Shown here: positions 53,820-64,000 of the stretch, piece after piece | How positions within the stretch are numbered: position 1 is the first letter of the stretch | How the letters are laid out: each line of letters starts with the position of its first letter | Assembly (NCBI RefSeq): GCF_048544455.1 | Contig: NC_133538.1 | Location: forward strand, 141,853,922-141,917,921 | Origin: Silene latifolia | Lineage: Eukaryota; Streptophyta; Magnoliopsida; Caryophyllales; Caryophyllaceae | Direction of reading: 5' to 3' | Length of the DNA: 64,000 bases | Made by a program: the position numbers and the translations under genes | The notes under the pieces: model-generated | Seen by the model: the letters and a program-made list of their open reading frames with translations, nothing else | Databases searched by the model: none | Told to the model about the DNA's origin: nothing

Positions 53820-56800
53820 TACCTGATCAAAAAGGAAAGGGTAACGCTCTTTCATAGCTTCCTCTGGCTCCCATGTAGCTTCCTCGGTCTCGTGGTTAGA
53901 CCAAAGGATCGTAAGCAAAACTGTCTCACCACTCCTAGCTTTCTAACCTTTCGGTCTAGAATCTGCTTAGGCACCTCAAGATATGATAAGGACTCATCTA
54001 GCTCTAAGCTCTCTGCCTCTAACACATATGACAGGTCACTCACATACTTCCGCAGCTGCGATACGTGAAACACATTGTGTACTCTCTCTAAGGCAGCAGG
54101 TAAAGCCAGACGATAAGCAACCTCTCCCACTCGCTCTAAGATCTCATAAGGACCGATGAACTTCTGACTCAGCTTACCTTTCTTCCCAAATCTCATAACC
54201 CCACGCATAGGAGACACTTTCAGAAGAACCATATCCCCAACCTGAAACTCTATATCTCGGCGATGTAGATCTGCATAACTCTTTTGTCGATCCTGAGCTG
54301 CTCTCATCCTTTCCCTGATTATTTTAATCTGTTCCACCATCTCATGTACCATCTCTGGTCCCAAAACCCTTTGCTTCAAAGACTATCGTCCCCAGATTGG
54401 ACTCCTACATCTTCTCCCATACAAAGCCTCAAACGGTGCCATACCAATACTCGTGTGATAGCTGTTATTGTAAGAAAATTCTATCAAGTCCAACCTCTGC
54501 TCCCAGCTACCACCAAAATCCATCACACAAGCTTGCAACATATCCTCAAGAGTCTTGATTGTTCTCTCAGTCTGCCCGTCTGTCGCAGGATGAAATGCTG
54601 TACTCATCTTCAAAGTTGTTCCCAACGATTCCTGCAACTCCTTCCAAAACCTCGATATAAACCTCGCATCTCTGTCAGACACTATGTCCTTAGGGACTCC
54701 ATGTAACTTAAGCACTTTCTTTCGATAGGCCATAGCCAATTGTGCCTTAGTCCATGTATCTTTCATTGGAACAAAGTGAGCTGACTTGGTCGATCGATCC
54801 ACTATTACCCGGATCATGTTGTTACCTTGTTGACTCTTCGGCAAACCCACGATGAAATCCATGGAAATGGATTCCCACTTCCACTCAGGTACCTCTAAAG
54901 ACTGAATCTTACCTTGTGGTCGTCGCTGTTCCCCTTTAACTCTCTGGCATGTCAAACAACGGGACACAAACTCAGCTGTCTCTTTCTTCATCCCAGGCCA
55001 CCAAAACGTTTTCTTCAAATACTTGTATAGCTTGTCTCCACCTGGATGAGCTGAATATGGTGTGTAATACGCCTCTGTCATGATAGTCTTTTTCAACTCC
55101 TCATCATTAGGAACACACCACCTACCATCAAACCGCAAACTACCATCTGTATGAATAGAAAAGCGGGACACTGTCCCTTTCTCTACTCCAGCTCTCCACT
55201 CCACTATCTTAGGATCCAAAGCCTGCTTACCTCGAATATCGTCATAAAACTCAAGTTGTCTTTGTCATATCACCCATGGCATCTCCTTTTCGCATCATAT
55301 GTATCCCAAAACTTGCTACCTCATCTCTCAGCCTCATCAAAGATAGAGATTTGTACACTGTGGAATGTACACTCTTCCTACTCAAAGCATCAGCTACAAC
55401 ATTGGCTTTCCCTTCATGGTAGATGATTTCCATGTCATAGTCGCCAATCAGCTCCATCCACCTCCTCTGTCTCATGTTCAACTCCTTCTGAGTGAAGATG
55501 TACTTGAGACTCTTGTGATCAGAAAATACCTTAAAGATTGCTCCATAAAGGTAATGTCTCCATATCTTGAGAGCAAACACCACTGCACCCAACTCCAGAT
55601 CATGAGTAGGGTAGTTCTCCTCATAAGGCTTCAATTGCCTAGAAGCATAGGCAATCACTTTACCATTCTGCATCAACACACATCCCAACCCATTCTTCGA
55701 GGCATCTGTATAAACCTCAAAGTTCTCAGTCCCTTCAGGCAATGCTAAAACAGGAGCTGTAGTCAAACGCTCCTTTAATGTTTGGAACGCCGTCTCACAA
55801 CTCTCATCCCAACGAAACCTGTTCTCTTTCCTCATCAACGCGGTCATAGGTCTAGCTATCTTGGAGAAATGTTTCACGAACCGTCTGTAGTATCCAACTA
55901 AACCCAAGAAACTCCTAACCTCAGCAACATTCTTCGGTGCTTCCCACTTTGTCACTGCCTCTATCTTCGCCGGATCCACAGCTACCCCATCTTTAGAGAT
56001 TACATGCCCCAGAAAAGTAACTTTCTCTAACCAGAACTCACACTTGGATAGCTTAGCATACAACTCATGATCCCTCAAAGTTTGCAACACGATCCTCAGA
56101 TGCTCCTCATGCTCCTCCTTAGTCTTAGAGTAGACTAAGATGTCATCGATAAATACCACTACAAACTGGTCCAAGAACTGTCTGAAGATTCTATTCATCA
56201 AATCCATAAACACTTCTGGCGCATTAGACAACCCAAACGGCATCACCACATACTCATAATGGCCATACCTCGACGTGAAAGCTGTCTTTGGTATGTCCAC
56301 CTCTCTAATCTTCACCTGATGGTACCCCGACCTCAAATCAATCTTAGAAAAGACTGATGCACCACTCAACTGATCAAACAGGTCATCTATCCTTGGCAAA
56401 GGATACTTGTTCTTTATCGTCACTCGGTTCAGCTCCCTGTAATCTATGCATAACCTCAAACTCCCATCTTTCTTCTTCACGAAAAGAATTGGTGCTCCCC
56501 ACGGCGATACACTTGGTCTAATGTATCCCTTCTCTATCAAATCATCCAACTGCTTCCTAAGCTCCTCCATCTCCTTAGGACCCATACGGTACGGTGCCTT
56601 AGAGATTGGCCCCGTCCCTGGTTTCAACTCAACGGTGAAATCTATCTCTCTTCCCGGCGGCAACCCCAGAATCTCCTCTGGAAAAACATCGGCAAACTCC
56701 CCCACTACTGGTATCTCATCCACTGTCGGACTCTCTATCCGGTCATCTCTCACATGGCACAGGATCAAAGGGCACCCCTTCCTCAGATAAGACTTCAAGG

Positions 56801-57239
56801 TGACAGCTGCAATCAACTTAACTTTGGGTTTGACTAGAAACCCACGATAAGACACACTAACACCCTTAGGACCTCTTAAAGACACTTTCTTTTGATGACA
56901 GTCTATCTTAGCTTTATACTTTCCTAACCAATCCATCCCGACTATCATCTCAAAACCGTCAAAAGGAAACTCTAGCAAGTCTACAGGTAGATCAACTTGC
57001 CCCACTATCATAGATACATCTCTAAACAATCTCCCACAAGATACAGACTCACCCGAAGGTATGAAAACTTGCTCACTAACAGACTCATATACTCTCAAAC
57101 CCAACCGTTTAACATGACTCGAAGACACAAACGACTGAGAAGCCCCCGAATCAAACAAAACAAAGGTATGAACGCCATTTACAAGAAAAGTACCGGTGAT
57201 AACGTGCGCATCTTCCTCAGCTGCTTTCTTCTCCATCAT
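53820..57239 (-). pseudogene. pol: Element F protease, RT, RNase H, integrase and chromodomain (few lesions)
   Basis: Protease: [12 protein letters not shown] near 57150. [21 protein letters not shown] near 56400-56450, [14 protein letters not shown] near 56320, catalytic FIDDIL near 56145. RNase [17 protein letters not shown] near 55690. Open 57239-55251; frameshift near 55250. Integrase: zinc region 55100-54940, where the first His is Tyr (EAYYTPYSAHPGG); catalytic VDRSTKSAHF, SDRDARF and DGQTERT all present (54560-54810). Stop near 54381, then open to 53852 including HNVFHVSQLRKYVSD. A frameshift near 53945 splits the chromodomain, whose TEEATWEPEEAM core is in another frame at about 53860-53890, ending near 53820. 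The chromodomain would direct integration to marked heterochromatin. Confidence 0.85.
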
Positions 57240-58384
57240 GAATAACTTGCCATCGGTCTTCCGCCCACCTCCCGGACAAGATCTTGGTGAAGTGGTCGCT
57301 TAGCACCCGACCCTTGATTGTTGTTGTTGTTCGTTGGTGGTTTCGGATAAGAATTACCGCCGTTGCGGTTGCCTCCACTCTGGTTACTCGACTTCCCGGT
57401 TTGGCCATAATCCGGCCCGGTCCGTTGCTCGCGAAGCTCACGCAGTCTCCGGAAAGATCCTGGTGCACTTGTGCACTCATGTCTCTTGTGGCCTACACCA
57501 CCACGGCTATAGCAGGTCACTCCCCAACAATTACTCACACTTCCTCGGCCACGCCCAAAGGAAGCCCCAAGATCGAACCCGACCCGGAAGAAAACCCCTT
57601 AGATCGATTGTGGTTGCCTTTCTTGTGATTAGATTGGCCACCACCCTCGCTCTCGGACTTCCTCTTCTCACCACCTAACCTCTCCTGAGCCATCTCCACC
57701 AACCTCTCGGCTCTCCCCGCCCTCTCATAAGCTTCCTTAACATCGCAAGGACTCCCACGGGTAACTTGTCCATAATCTTAGGGGTCAACCTTCTCTCAAA
57801 CCTCAGCGCCAGGTTCTCCTCACTCAAACCCATATCCTCAAAGATACCTAGACTTCTCATTGAATGTCGTAGTACTCGGCACGAGACATCTCAGCGGTCA
57901 TCTTAAAACTGTCAAACTCTTCCCTCAACTTACTCCTCACATGTTCTGGTACAAACTCCTTCCTCACAGCCCAACGAAACTCCTCTCAAGGTATAGCAGA
58001 TAACCCTTGGTTTGTATATATCTCCTTGGCACTCACCTTCACTGAATCCCACCACTTGCCAGCTGCCTCCCTCAGATAGAACGCAACCTATTCTACTCTC
58101 ATCTCATCCGGACAGTGAACCAAATCTAATATGTTCTCCATCTGTCTCAGCCAACTATCAAGAAGGTTAGGCTCCCCAACTCCCTTGTATTCTTTCGGGT
58201 TAAACCTCGCTATATAGAGGCTGATTTTAGAGTGATTAACCTCCTTCTCCTTATCTTTATTCTTATCCTCATTCACTTTCTTTAGGGTCTCAGTAAGAGC
58301 ATCCTGGTGCTCTAACATCCTAACGATGTCATCCATGGTCATAAGCTCAGCTCTCGCATACAAAGCAGTCTTCTTGGGCGGCAT
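57240..58384 (-). pseudogene. gag: Element F gag (broken)
   Basis: Start at MPPKKTALYAR (58382-58384), preferred over an ATG 15 codons upstream because MPPKK-type starts suit this clade. Gag core includes ARFNPKEYKGVGEPNLLDSW near 58190 and a CCHC-type segment (CYSRGGVGHKRHEC near 57480-57520, with the first part disturbed). Stops near 58090, 57985 and 57870, and frameshifts around 57850-57540. Capsid protein of the element. Confidence 0.75.
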
Positions 58385-58439
58385 CTTGAAACTATACATA
58401 TATAAGAAAGGTTAGATATGAACACACGTACTAAACTTC

Positions 58440-58725
58440 AAAACACGAAAACACGCCACCCAGAACCTACTCGATCGAGTGCCCAAACATACTCGATCGA
58501 GTAACGGGCTACTCGATCGAGTACCCAAACATCAGACCCTAAACAGACCTTCTGACCTCTTACATACTCGACCGAGTAGCTAGGCTACTCGATCGAGTGA
58601 CCCCCTACTCGATCGAGTACCCCTAGTTACTCGATCGAGTACCCAAAAACACGATTCTGGACTCAAAACCGTCAAAAACCCACCCGATCGAGTTAGTCCC
58701 ACTCGATCGAGTCATGCCAATTCAT
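58440..58725. repeat. ACTCGATCGAGT palindrome array in the F leader
   Basis: Seven perfect copies and two variants (ACTCGACCGAGT, CCCGATCGAGT) between gag and the primer site. This is outside the LTR, so element F carries the palindrome array three times: in each LTR and once in its leader. Confidence 0.85.
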
Positions 58726-59169
58726 AAAAGCTACCCGCATGTTACGTCATATGCTAACATGCTAAACTTTATAAACCACATTATATCATAATAAACATGC
58801 TACGCATCTTTTCTACGATCTACGAGATCATTTCATCATGTTATTAAATGCCACGTTGTAAAACATTCAACATACTACCATTCCATCAACAGTTTCCACA
58901 TATTTCATTAACCTTTAACATTCTCAACCTTCAACTTCGAACATCCAAAAATTAACACATTTCATCATATTCTTACACAAGTTAACCAAACACACATACG
59001 ACTCGACAAACACTCCCCCCATGTGACCGGTTCAAAGTTGTAGGGCGACCCCGTGACTTTAGGACGTCTCCCAATACTTTGCACTAGCTCCTACAACTTT
59101 TACCCCGGGTTCATTTTAATTGACTCCCTATGTTCATTAGGTTCATTGGTTACAGGTTTCAGGATCGTT
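58726..59169 (-). other. Element F 5' leader
   Basis: AT-rich, no coding frame; RNA packaging signals would be expected here but none can be recognised by eye. Confidence 0.4.
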
Positions 59170-59181
59170 GCTCTGATACCA
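59170..59181 (-). other. Primer binding site of element F (initiator-Met tRNA)
   Basis: TGGTATCAGAGC on the minus strand, two bases inside the 5' LTR edge; the classic complement of the initiator methionine tRNA 3' end. Confidence 0.85.
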
Positions 59182-59183
59182 TT

Positions 59184-60517
59184 TGTAACACCCCCATACT
59201 CCAAGTGCCTTACCAGGACCACTCAGGTATGAAGACATTACCATCTCGGTTACCCGAGGCAATGATAATCAAATAACAATGAAGAAACAACGTTTAATTA
59301 TAAATACTTAGCGAAGAAGTACAATCCTCAAAACCAAACTGAAAGTACAATACATGTTCTCAAACTGACTGTTCTAACTGAAATGTAAATAACTAATAAG
59401 CTACAGCGGAAGACTCATATCATCATGTCGTGGCATCCCAGCTATCCCAGTACTCATCTCAATACCTGCTCAATATCTGCTCACCATCCCCGAATGGATC
59501 ACCGCAGGTTTACAAAACAACACCGGGGTAAGTACTAATCACACAATTCAATATATACTAACAATAAGATAAACAAGACAACTTAACTGTCACACACACA
59601 CACTCACGCCAAATCCAATCATCTCAACCACTAACTGTCCACTGGACCAGCCCTGCCAGTGGGGGACCGCAGCCGTACCCACCAAATCCTCCCTCCACAT
59701 AGTGAGCGATAACCCTGTCCATTAATGTGCACATCCCTTCGTGGCGGGTTCCATGAATAGCGAAACTAGGCGTGAAGCCACTCCCGCAAGTGACCGCACT
59801 CAGCCGAGGCCACGCCTCGCGAACCATCAACAACGATCACAACCACAAACACAATACAATTACTATATCAAACAACCAAACATAATACATCAACCAATAT
59901 CCCATTATGGGACTAATACTGAGTAGGAAATCCTACCTGGTAAGCACACAATCAGACGGTCTCTACTGCTGAGTCAAAAAGCTTCTTCTATGAACCCTCC
60001 TCCTATCATACAACACATAGAGGCTACCAAATCACATACTACTCATAAAACCCCCAAATCTCTAAATTAGGGTTTGACCAAATCAAAGGAGAGAAAATAA
60101 AAAGGGTACATAGATCTTACCCTCGACGCAAGGAACTCAACGGTATGAACAACGATAAGAACTGACCCTCCAAACTCCGGGGATTGCTAATAATGCGATT
60201 AAGAAGATGAACTTGCTTGCTTTCTCTCTTAAACAGTAATTTAGGTTTTGTAAAAGTGATTTAGAATAATGACGACAAAGCTTAAATACCTTAATCGCAT
60301 AATTACCAAAACCCGAGAAAACTCCCCGTAAAACCGGCTACTCGATCGAGTACCCACGGTACTCGATCGAGTACCCCCTTACTCGATCGAGTGCCCCAGC
60401 TAGTCGATCGAGTACCCAACAGGTCAGAAACTTTTCTAAAACGCAACTTACCCTTACTCGACAGAGTAAGGCCTACTCGATAGAGTACCCCAAGACTTAC
60501 AAATACGGAGTATTACA
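59184..60517 (-). repeat. Element F 5' LTR
   Basis: TGTAACACCC...TATTACA. Palindrome array at about 60338-60490. Followed by TATTT (60518-60522), the right target duplication. Confidence 0.9.
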
Positions 60518-61123
60518 TATTTGGCAGACGAAGGGAACCACAAGCTACTAAACCCTAGAAGAAAAGTCTGATGGTAAGTGCAGAATAGCCTGGCAAAATT
60601 CTTAAGCAGGCTGGATCAAGTTGAAGAGCAACAAGACGGTTATATAAGGATAAATGCTCACATCCTATTCTCAAGGAAGACCAAGTCTAACTATAAGACT
60701 ACATCATTCCCATGAATCAAGACGTGCAAAAGGAGAAAAGCTAAAGAATAGTTAGAGAAGAACGAGTAAACCAGATTAATAGGGAATGTGCCCTATTAAT
60801 CAGGTAACAACTCCGACAATTGAGAAGAACGTTGAGATTGAATTCAACGTTAATATTTTTAGAACTATAAATAGCATGATCTAGCATTTGTAAAGGGATT
60901 CATTATTCATTAGTTATTTTATAATTTATCTCTCACTATTTCCTGAATATTCAATTATATACACGATTTTGTACTCAGCTTATCAAAATAATACAAGTGA
61001 TATTCTTTATACTTACTCCTTCCTTGTTATTTACTCATAATATTATTCCAAACTTATAGAACTAGATACCCTGATTACTCTATAATCAAGCCGGATCCTT
61101 TCAGGGAAAATCCTGCTAAAACA
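60518..61123 (+). repeat. Element E 3' LTR, right part
   Basis: Resumes with TATTTGGCAGACG and matches 43146-43751, ending CTAAAACA. Confidence 0.9.
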
Positions 61124-61574
61124 ATAGGCATCAAATGATAAGATGGAACACCAATCTCCTTAATAACCTCAACCATAAGAGGAGAAAAGGAAAGCTTACA
61201 ACCTGCCCTAAAAGCCTAGTCATGGATATAGAACCAACCAGGACAAGCCTAGTCGGCCCTGATAGGAGAGTTCTCAGGGATCCAAACTTCAGTTTCAGTA
61301 GGGATGGTTCCCTTATCCTTCAGCACCTTCTCAAACCCGCCAGGCTTCAAGCGGTTTGCAAGAGACTGATCCTTATTTAAAGCCTTCGTAGGCTTGAATT
61401 GAAAGTCACCATGGTATATTGAGATCATCTCCAATGGAGAATCACTTGGATTATTGATAGTGGAAGGTTGTACAACGGAAGAAGTAGGTAATTCTCAAAA
61501 GAAGTCCCTTCAGGATTCTGGGAAGGAGTGGTTGCAGGAGTCGCTGCCCTGATGGACTTCCTTTTTGCGGCCAT
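61124..61574 (-). pseudogene. Antisense ORF of element D, 5' part of exon 1
   Basis: ATG at 61572-61574 (MAAKRK). Contains FKPTKALNKDQSLANRLKP and ETEVWIPENSPIRAD and is cut by element E at ATAGG (61124-61128). Frameshift near 61497 and a TAG after the SPIRAD block plus a second TAG near 61218 that is shared with B. Confidence 0.6.
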
Positions 61575-61667
61575 TGTTAAAAAATTATGAAGAATTGATC
61601 GAAGATTGAAGAAACTGGTAATTAAGGGAACTAGAGAGAAGGATTAATAAGAGAGAAATAAGAAGAA

Positions 61668-61694
61668 CTAGGTAGTATCCCGCGCTTCGCGCGG
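61668..61694 (-). mobile_element. 3' terminus of a Helitron (body extends to the right)
   Basis: On the minus strand the sequence ends with the hairpin CCGCGC-GAA-GCGCGG (61680-61694), an 8-base spacer and CTAG, followed by T of element D. Element B reads AGAAGAA/TTGCTTT at the same place, so insertion was between A and T, the known Helitron target. The 5' TC end and the rest of D are not found before 64000. Confidence 0.8.
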
Positions 61695-63650
61695 CCTGTT
61701 TTAAACTTTTATTATTATAATTGACTGTTTTGAAATTTTATTATTATAATTGAAGAAAAATAATATAATTCATATATGACTTTAATATTTTTCTTTATAA
61801 ATAAAAATAATTTAATTATTCTCAAATTTAATTTTTAAGGTTTAACTTAAAAATATTTTAAAATAAAATACGTACAACTTTAATTAAAACTAATAAGTGA
61901 TAGTTAATTATGCATGATCAAAGTTTTATAAATAAATTTGTGACTGATCAAATATCATATTAATTAAAATAAAAAAATTCGAATAATGCAAACACCAATA
62001 TTAAGTTCTCAAATTATATCAATTCACGATACGTTATATTCTAAATCAATTAATAATTGTTCAAAATGATATCAATATAATTTTATGTAATTTTTAATTT
62101 TTTATGTATAATGTGTGATATTTATGTATCAAACATATAAGGTCCAAACTTAGCTTATTCAAATATTTTGATTGTGTGTTGCATGTGCAATGTGTTAAAC
62201 ATATCTATTACAAATTTGCACATTTTGTTTTTTAAACAATTATATATAATGATGTTTAAGAGTTTACCTACAAATAAAATAACTCAAACTTTCTCAAATA
62301 TTAATTTTTGATGTTTAGCTTCAAAGTATTTAAAAGATAACATAATATTTAACTTAAAGTAATATTTAGTTAGTCATAATCAATATTTTATACTTGACGT
62401 ATACACATTTAATTGAAGATATTAAAGAAAAAATGTAACGTGTTTTCTACTTTTTCATGTCGTTTATAATACTATATACTTAATAATCATTACTTTTTTT
62501 TTAATTATTCAAATGCACTTGCGATCACTGTGTACTTACATACTCGTACACATACCCGTTATCAAACTATTTAAACCTATCAAAATCTCATATATATTCA
62601 ATTTTTCGCAATATAATTTTTTTCATTCCCACACTATAAAACTTATCTCTTAATAGTTTTCTTTAAGTTCTATTTTTAATAAATACAATGACTACTCTTT
62701 CAAATATATTATTCTTAATGGATTTAATGGTCTAAGTTTTATAACTTTCTCAAAATATATATTTACGAAAATGTAAAATATTGTGAGACTCTCGCTGCAA
62801 GAATTAAGTGCTAATTGAATATTGTTGCTATAATATAATAACGCCAAAATTTGGAGAATTTTATTTATATAATAAATCTTTAATACTCCATAATTTTTAT
62901 GGCATGTAAAAAGAAATAGTTCACTTGAAAATAAAGAAAAAATATTATATAACAATAAATTAAAAAGTCCATTATACTCCATTTATATGGATAACTCCCG
63001 GTACAATTTGGTCTTCACTTGGTAAAAGACCTTTCATCTCATGAGAAAAATATTTAATTCGAATCTTGTTTTTAGAACTACAAAAATGAATCGTCTCACA
63101 ATATAAAACCGTCTTATTTTATAATTTGTGTTTTCTTTTAAACTATTTCTTATGTAACTGTATTTATTAAAATTTAAAAAAGCTATTAACTTGAGTTAGG
63201 TATAGGAGAAAAGAAATAAGCGGGCAATTGGCAAACATAAGTATAAACAGTCTACTCTTAGTCATGTATCAAGCAGATAAGTAATTATATATTGAGTAAA
63301 CTTGTCTACTCTTATATTGAGTAAACCAAAGCTTACACCCACACACTCACAGAGCCACACTTCAACATATACTTTCTTCTTAATTAAACTCCATTATTCC
63401 AAAGCTTCTGAGTTTCAACCCATTCTGAATAAGAGCCAGTTTGACCTGATAATTGTTATGAAAGAGGTAGGGATGTCCTCATGTACCTTTAATACCGTAA
63501 TAGTATATCTCTTTGATGATTTACATAGTTTCTCAAGTCAATTTTTAAGGAGATAATATAAGGGTAACTTATATATTGTCGAAATATAAAATAGTATTCT
63601 ATGTAACATGGATATATATATCAATATGAACGATTTCAATGCTTCTTAGT
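61695..63650. other. AT-rich stretch, at least partly Helitron body
   Basis: Very AT-rich with no supported coding frame; open frames around 62692-62982 and 63302-63556 lack codon structure or domain. No Helicase or Rep motif is seen, so the Helitron would be a non-autonomous one. Where it ends cannot be told from the sequence. Confidence 0.5.
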
Positions 63651-63789
63651 TCATCGTCCTTGTTGTTTGCATTCACAACACTCCACAATCTGGAAACGCG
63701 AGCTTTGATCTTCAATCATCTTTGTCGAGTTGTCAGTAGTTAAACTATCAAGCAGAGAGTACGTTTCAGTTTGAGAAGCAAGCACATAC
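63651..63789 (-). CDS. Possible terminal exon of an unrecognised gene
   Basis: On the minus strand a good acceptor (CTATTTTGCAG) is followed by about 46 sense codons (YVLASQTETYSLLDSL...IVECCECKQQGR) to a TGA at 63651-63653. Codon composition is balanced and unlike the surrounding AT-rich DNA. The frame phase assumes one base from the previous exon. I do not recognise the protein. It is the best candidate for a cellular gene in the window, with the remainder beyond 64000. Confidence 0.4.
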
Positions 63790-64000
63790 CTGCAAAATAG
63801 AATGGGAAAAAATAGTTTCCCACCTCAGAAAGTAATACATGCATTAAAGCTTGCGTTTAACTATGTTTTTTTGAATTCTCAAAGTAGCTCACTGAAATAT
63901 TATGCTATTTTTAATATAAAAACGTAGAAAATTCAACACTGTTTTTTGTTTGACATTGGTGCATGTTTGCAAATGATATGAATATCTGACGGGAAAAAAA
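63790..64000 (-). other. Probable intron upstream of the terminal exon
   Basis: AT-rich, no open frame of note; a T-rich tract precedes the acceptor on the minus strand. No donor is seen before the window edge. Confidence 0.35.

Larger units (their letters stand above)
52254..60517 (-). mobile_element. Element F: Tekay-lineage chromovirus (Ty3/gypsy) inside the E 3' LTR
   Basis: 8.26 kb. LTRs 52254-53577 and 59184-60517 (TGTAACACCC...GGAGTATTACA on the + strand), initiator-Met-type primer site, one gag-protease-RT-RNase H-integrase frame on the minus strand, and a C-terminal chromodomain. The chromodomain and LTR/pol order place it in the Tekay (Del) clade. Near-identical LTRs make it one of the youngest insertions here. 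Confidence 0.9.
43055..61123 (+). mobile_element. Element E: Tat-lineage LTR retrotransposon inside D, carrying F
   Basis: 5' LTR 697 bp, primer site, gag, protease, RT, RNase H, integrase, non-coding repeats, antisense ORF, 3' LTR split by F. A sister of element C. Best-preserved coding in the window is its RNase H-integrase part. Inserted in exon 1 of the D antisense ORF. Confidence 0.9.
32607..61667 (+). mobile_element. Element D: Athila/Tat hybrid LTR retrotransposon (3' end beyond the window)
   Basis: The 5' LTR, tRNA-Asp-type primer site, gag and protease are of the A (Athila) family. From about 36810 the sequence is that of element B: RT, RNase H, integrase, 3' non-coding stretch and antisense ORF. 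It is interrupted by the LINE at 40091-40676 and by element E at 43055-61123, and leaves off at a Helitron end at 61667/61668. The 3' LTR is not in the window, so its type is unknown. The end given is the last D base visible. Confidence 0.85.

Noticed and set aside
54284..57678. Plus-strand frames opposite the F gag-pol
   Set aside because: Shadows of the minus-strand pol, which has clear RT, RNase H and integrase motifs.
62692..62982. Minus-strand frame of 96 codons in the AT-rich region
   Set aside because: Leu/Ile/Tyr/Asn-rich translation expected from AT-rich random sequence; no Helitron Rep or helicase motif.
63302..63556. Plus-strand frame of 84 codons as a small gene
   Set aside because: No domain, no upstream promoter signal, composition like the surrounding AT-rich DNA.
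1..64000. tRNA or rRNA genes
   Set aside because: No cloverleaf or rRNA-like sequence was seen; the tRNA-like matches are primer binding sites.

Overview
The window is plant nuclear heterochromatin: an almost unbroken stack of nested LTR retrotransposons with one RTE-type LINE tail, one Helitron end and slivers of non-LTR-element coding sequence at the edges. The element lineages (Athila, Tat with an antisense extra ORF, Tekay chromovirus), the ~90 bp introns and the AT-rich spacer indicate a flowering plant, most likely a eudicot. A Caryophyllales source is only a hunch. No intact cellular gene is visible.

Layout. (1) 1-1227 is older sequence with two minus-strand gene pieces: an N-terminal fragment running off the left edge (1-151) and the last exon (1035-1172) of a split gene. 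(2) Element B, Tat-type, + strand, 1228-32053, with a perfect 5-bp duplication ACTAC, sits in an intron of that split gene; more exons reappear at 32094-32606. B is itself interrupted by element A (1541-12449, minus strand, Athila-type, no RT/integrase) in its 5' LTR and by element C (15269-25276, Tat-type, + strand, duplication GGAAT) in its RT. (3) Element D (32607 onward, + strand) cuts the split gene in an exon. D is a hybrid: Athila-type LTR, gag and protease up to about 36810, then B-type Tat pol and antisense ORF. D is interrupted by a 5'-truncated RTE LINE (40091-40676), by Tat element E (43055-61123, duplication ATAGG), and at 61667/61668 by a Helitron 3' end. E carries Tekay chromovirus F (52254-60517, minus strand, duplication TATTT) in its 3' LTR. 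(4) 61668-64000 is AT-rich, with one plausible terminal exon of an unrelated minus-strand gene at 63651-63789.

Because B, C, D and E are relatives, most insertions have an uninterrupted 'empty site' elsewhere in the same window, so boundaries could be read to the base. All element coding regions are broken by stops or frameshifts; E's RNase H-integrase part (47474-49156) is the longest open one.

The points most worth attention are the Athila/Tat hybrid D with a 4-bp microhomology junction; the antisense ORF of the Tat elements, which appears to carry three small introns in the antisense direction; nonsense codons shared by B and D; palindrome arrays in F and half-site arrays in A/D; and a systematic CTG/CAG-to-CG contraction between otherwise matching copies, which looks like a base-calling artefact at CHG sites. 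Coordinates and motifs were read by eye; no alignment or database search was run.
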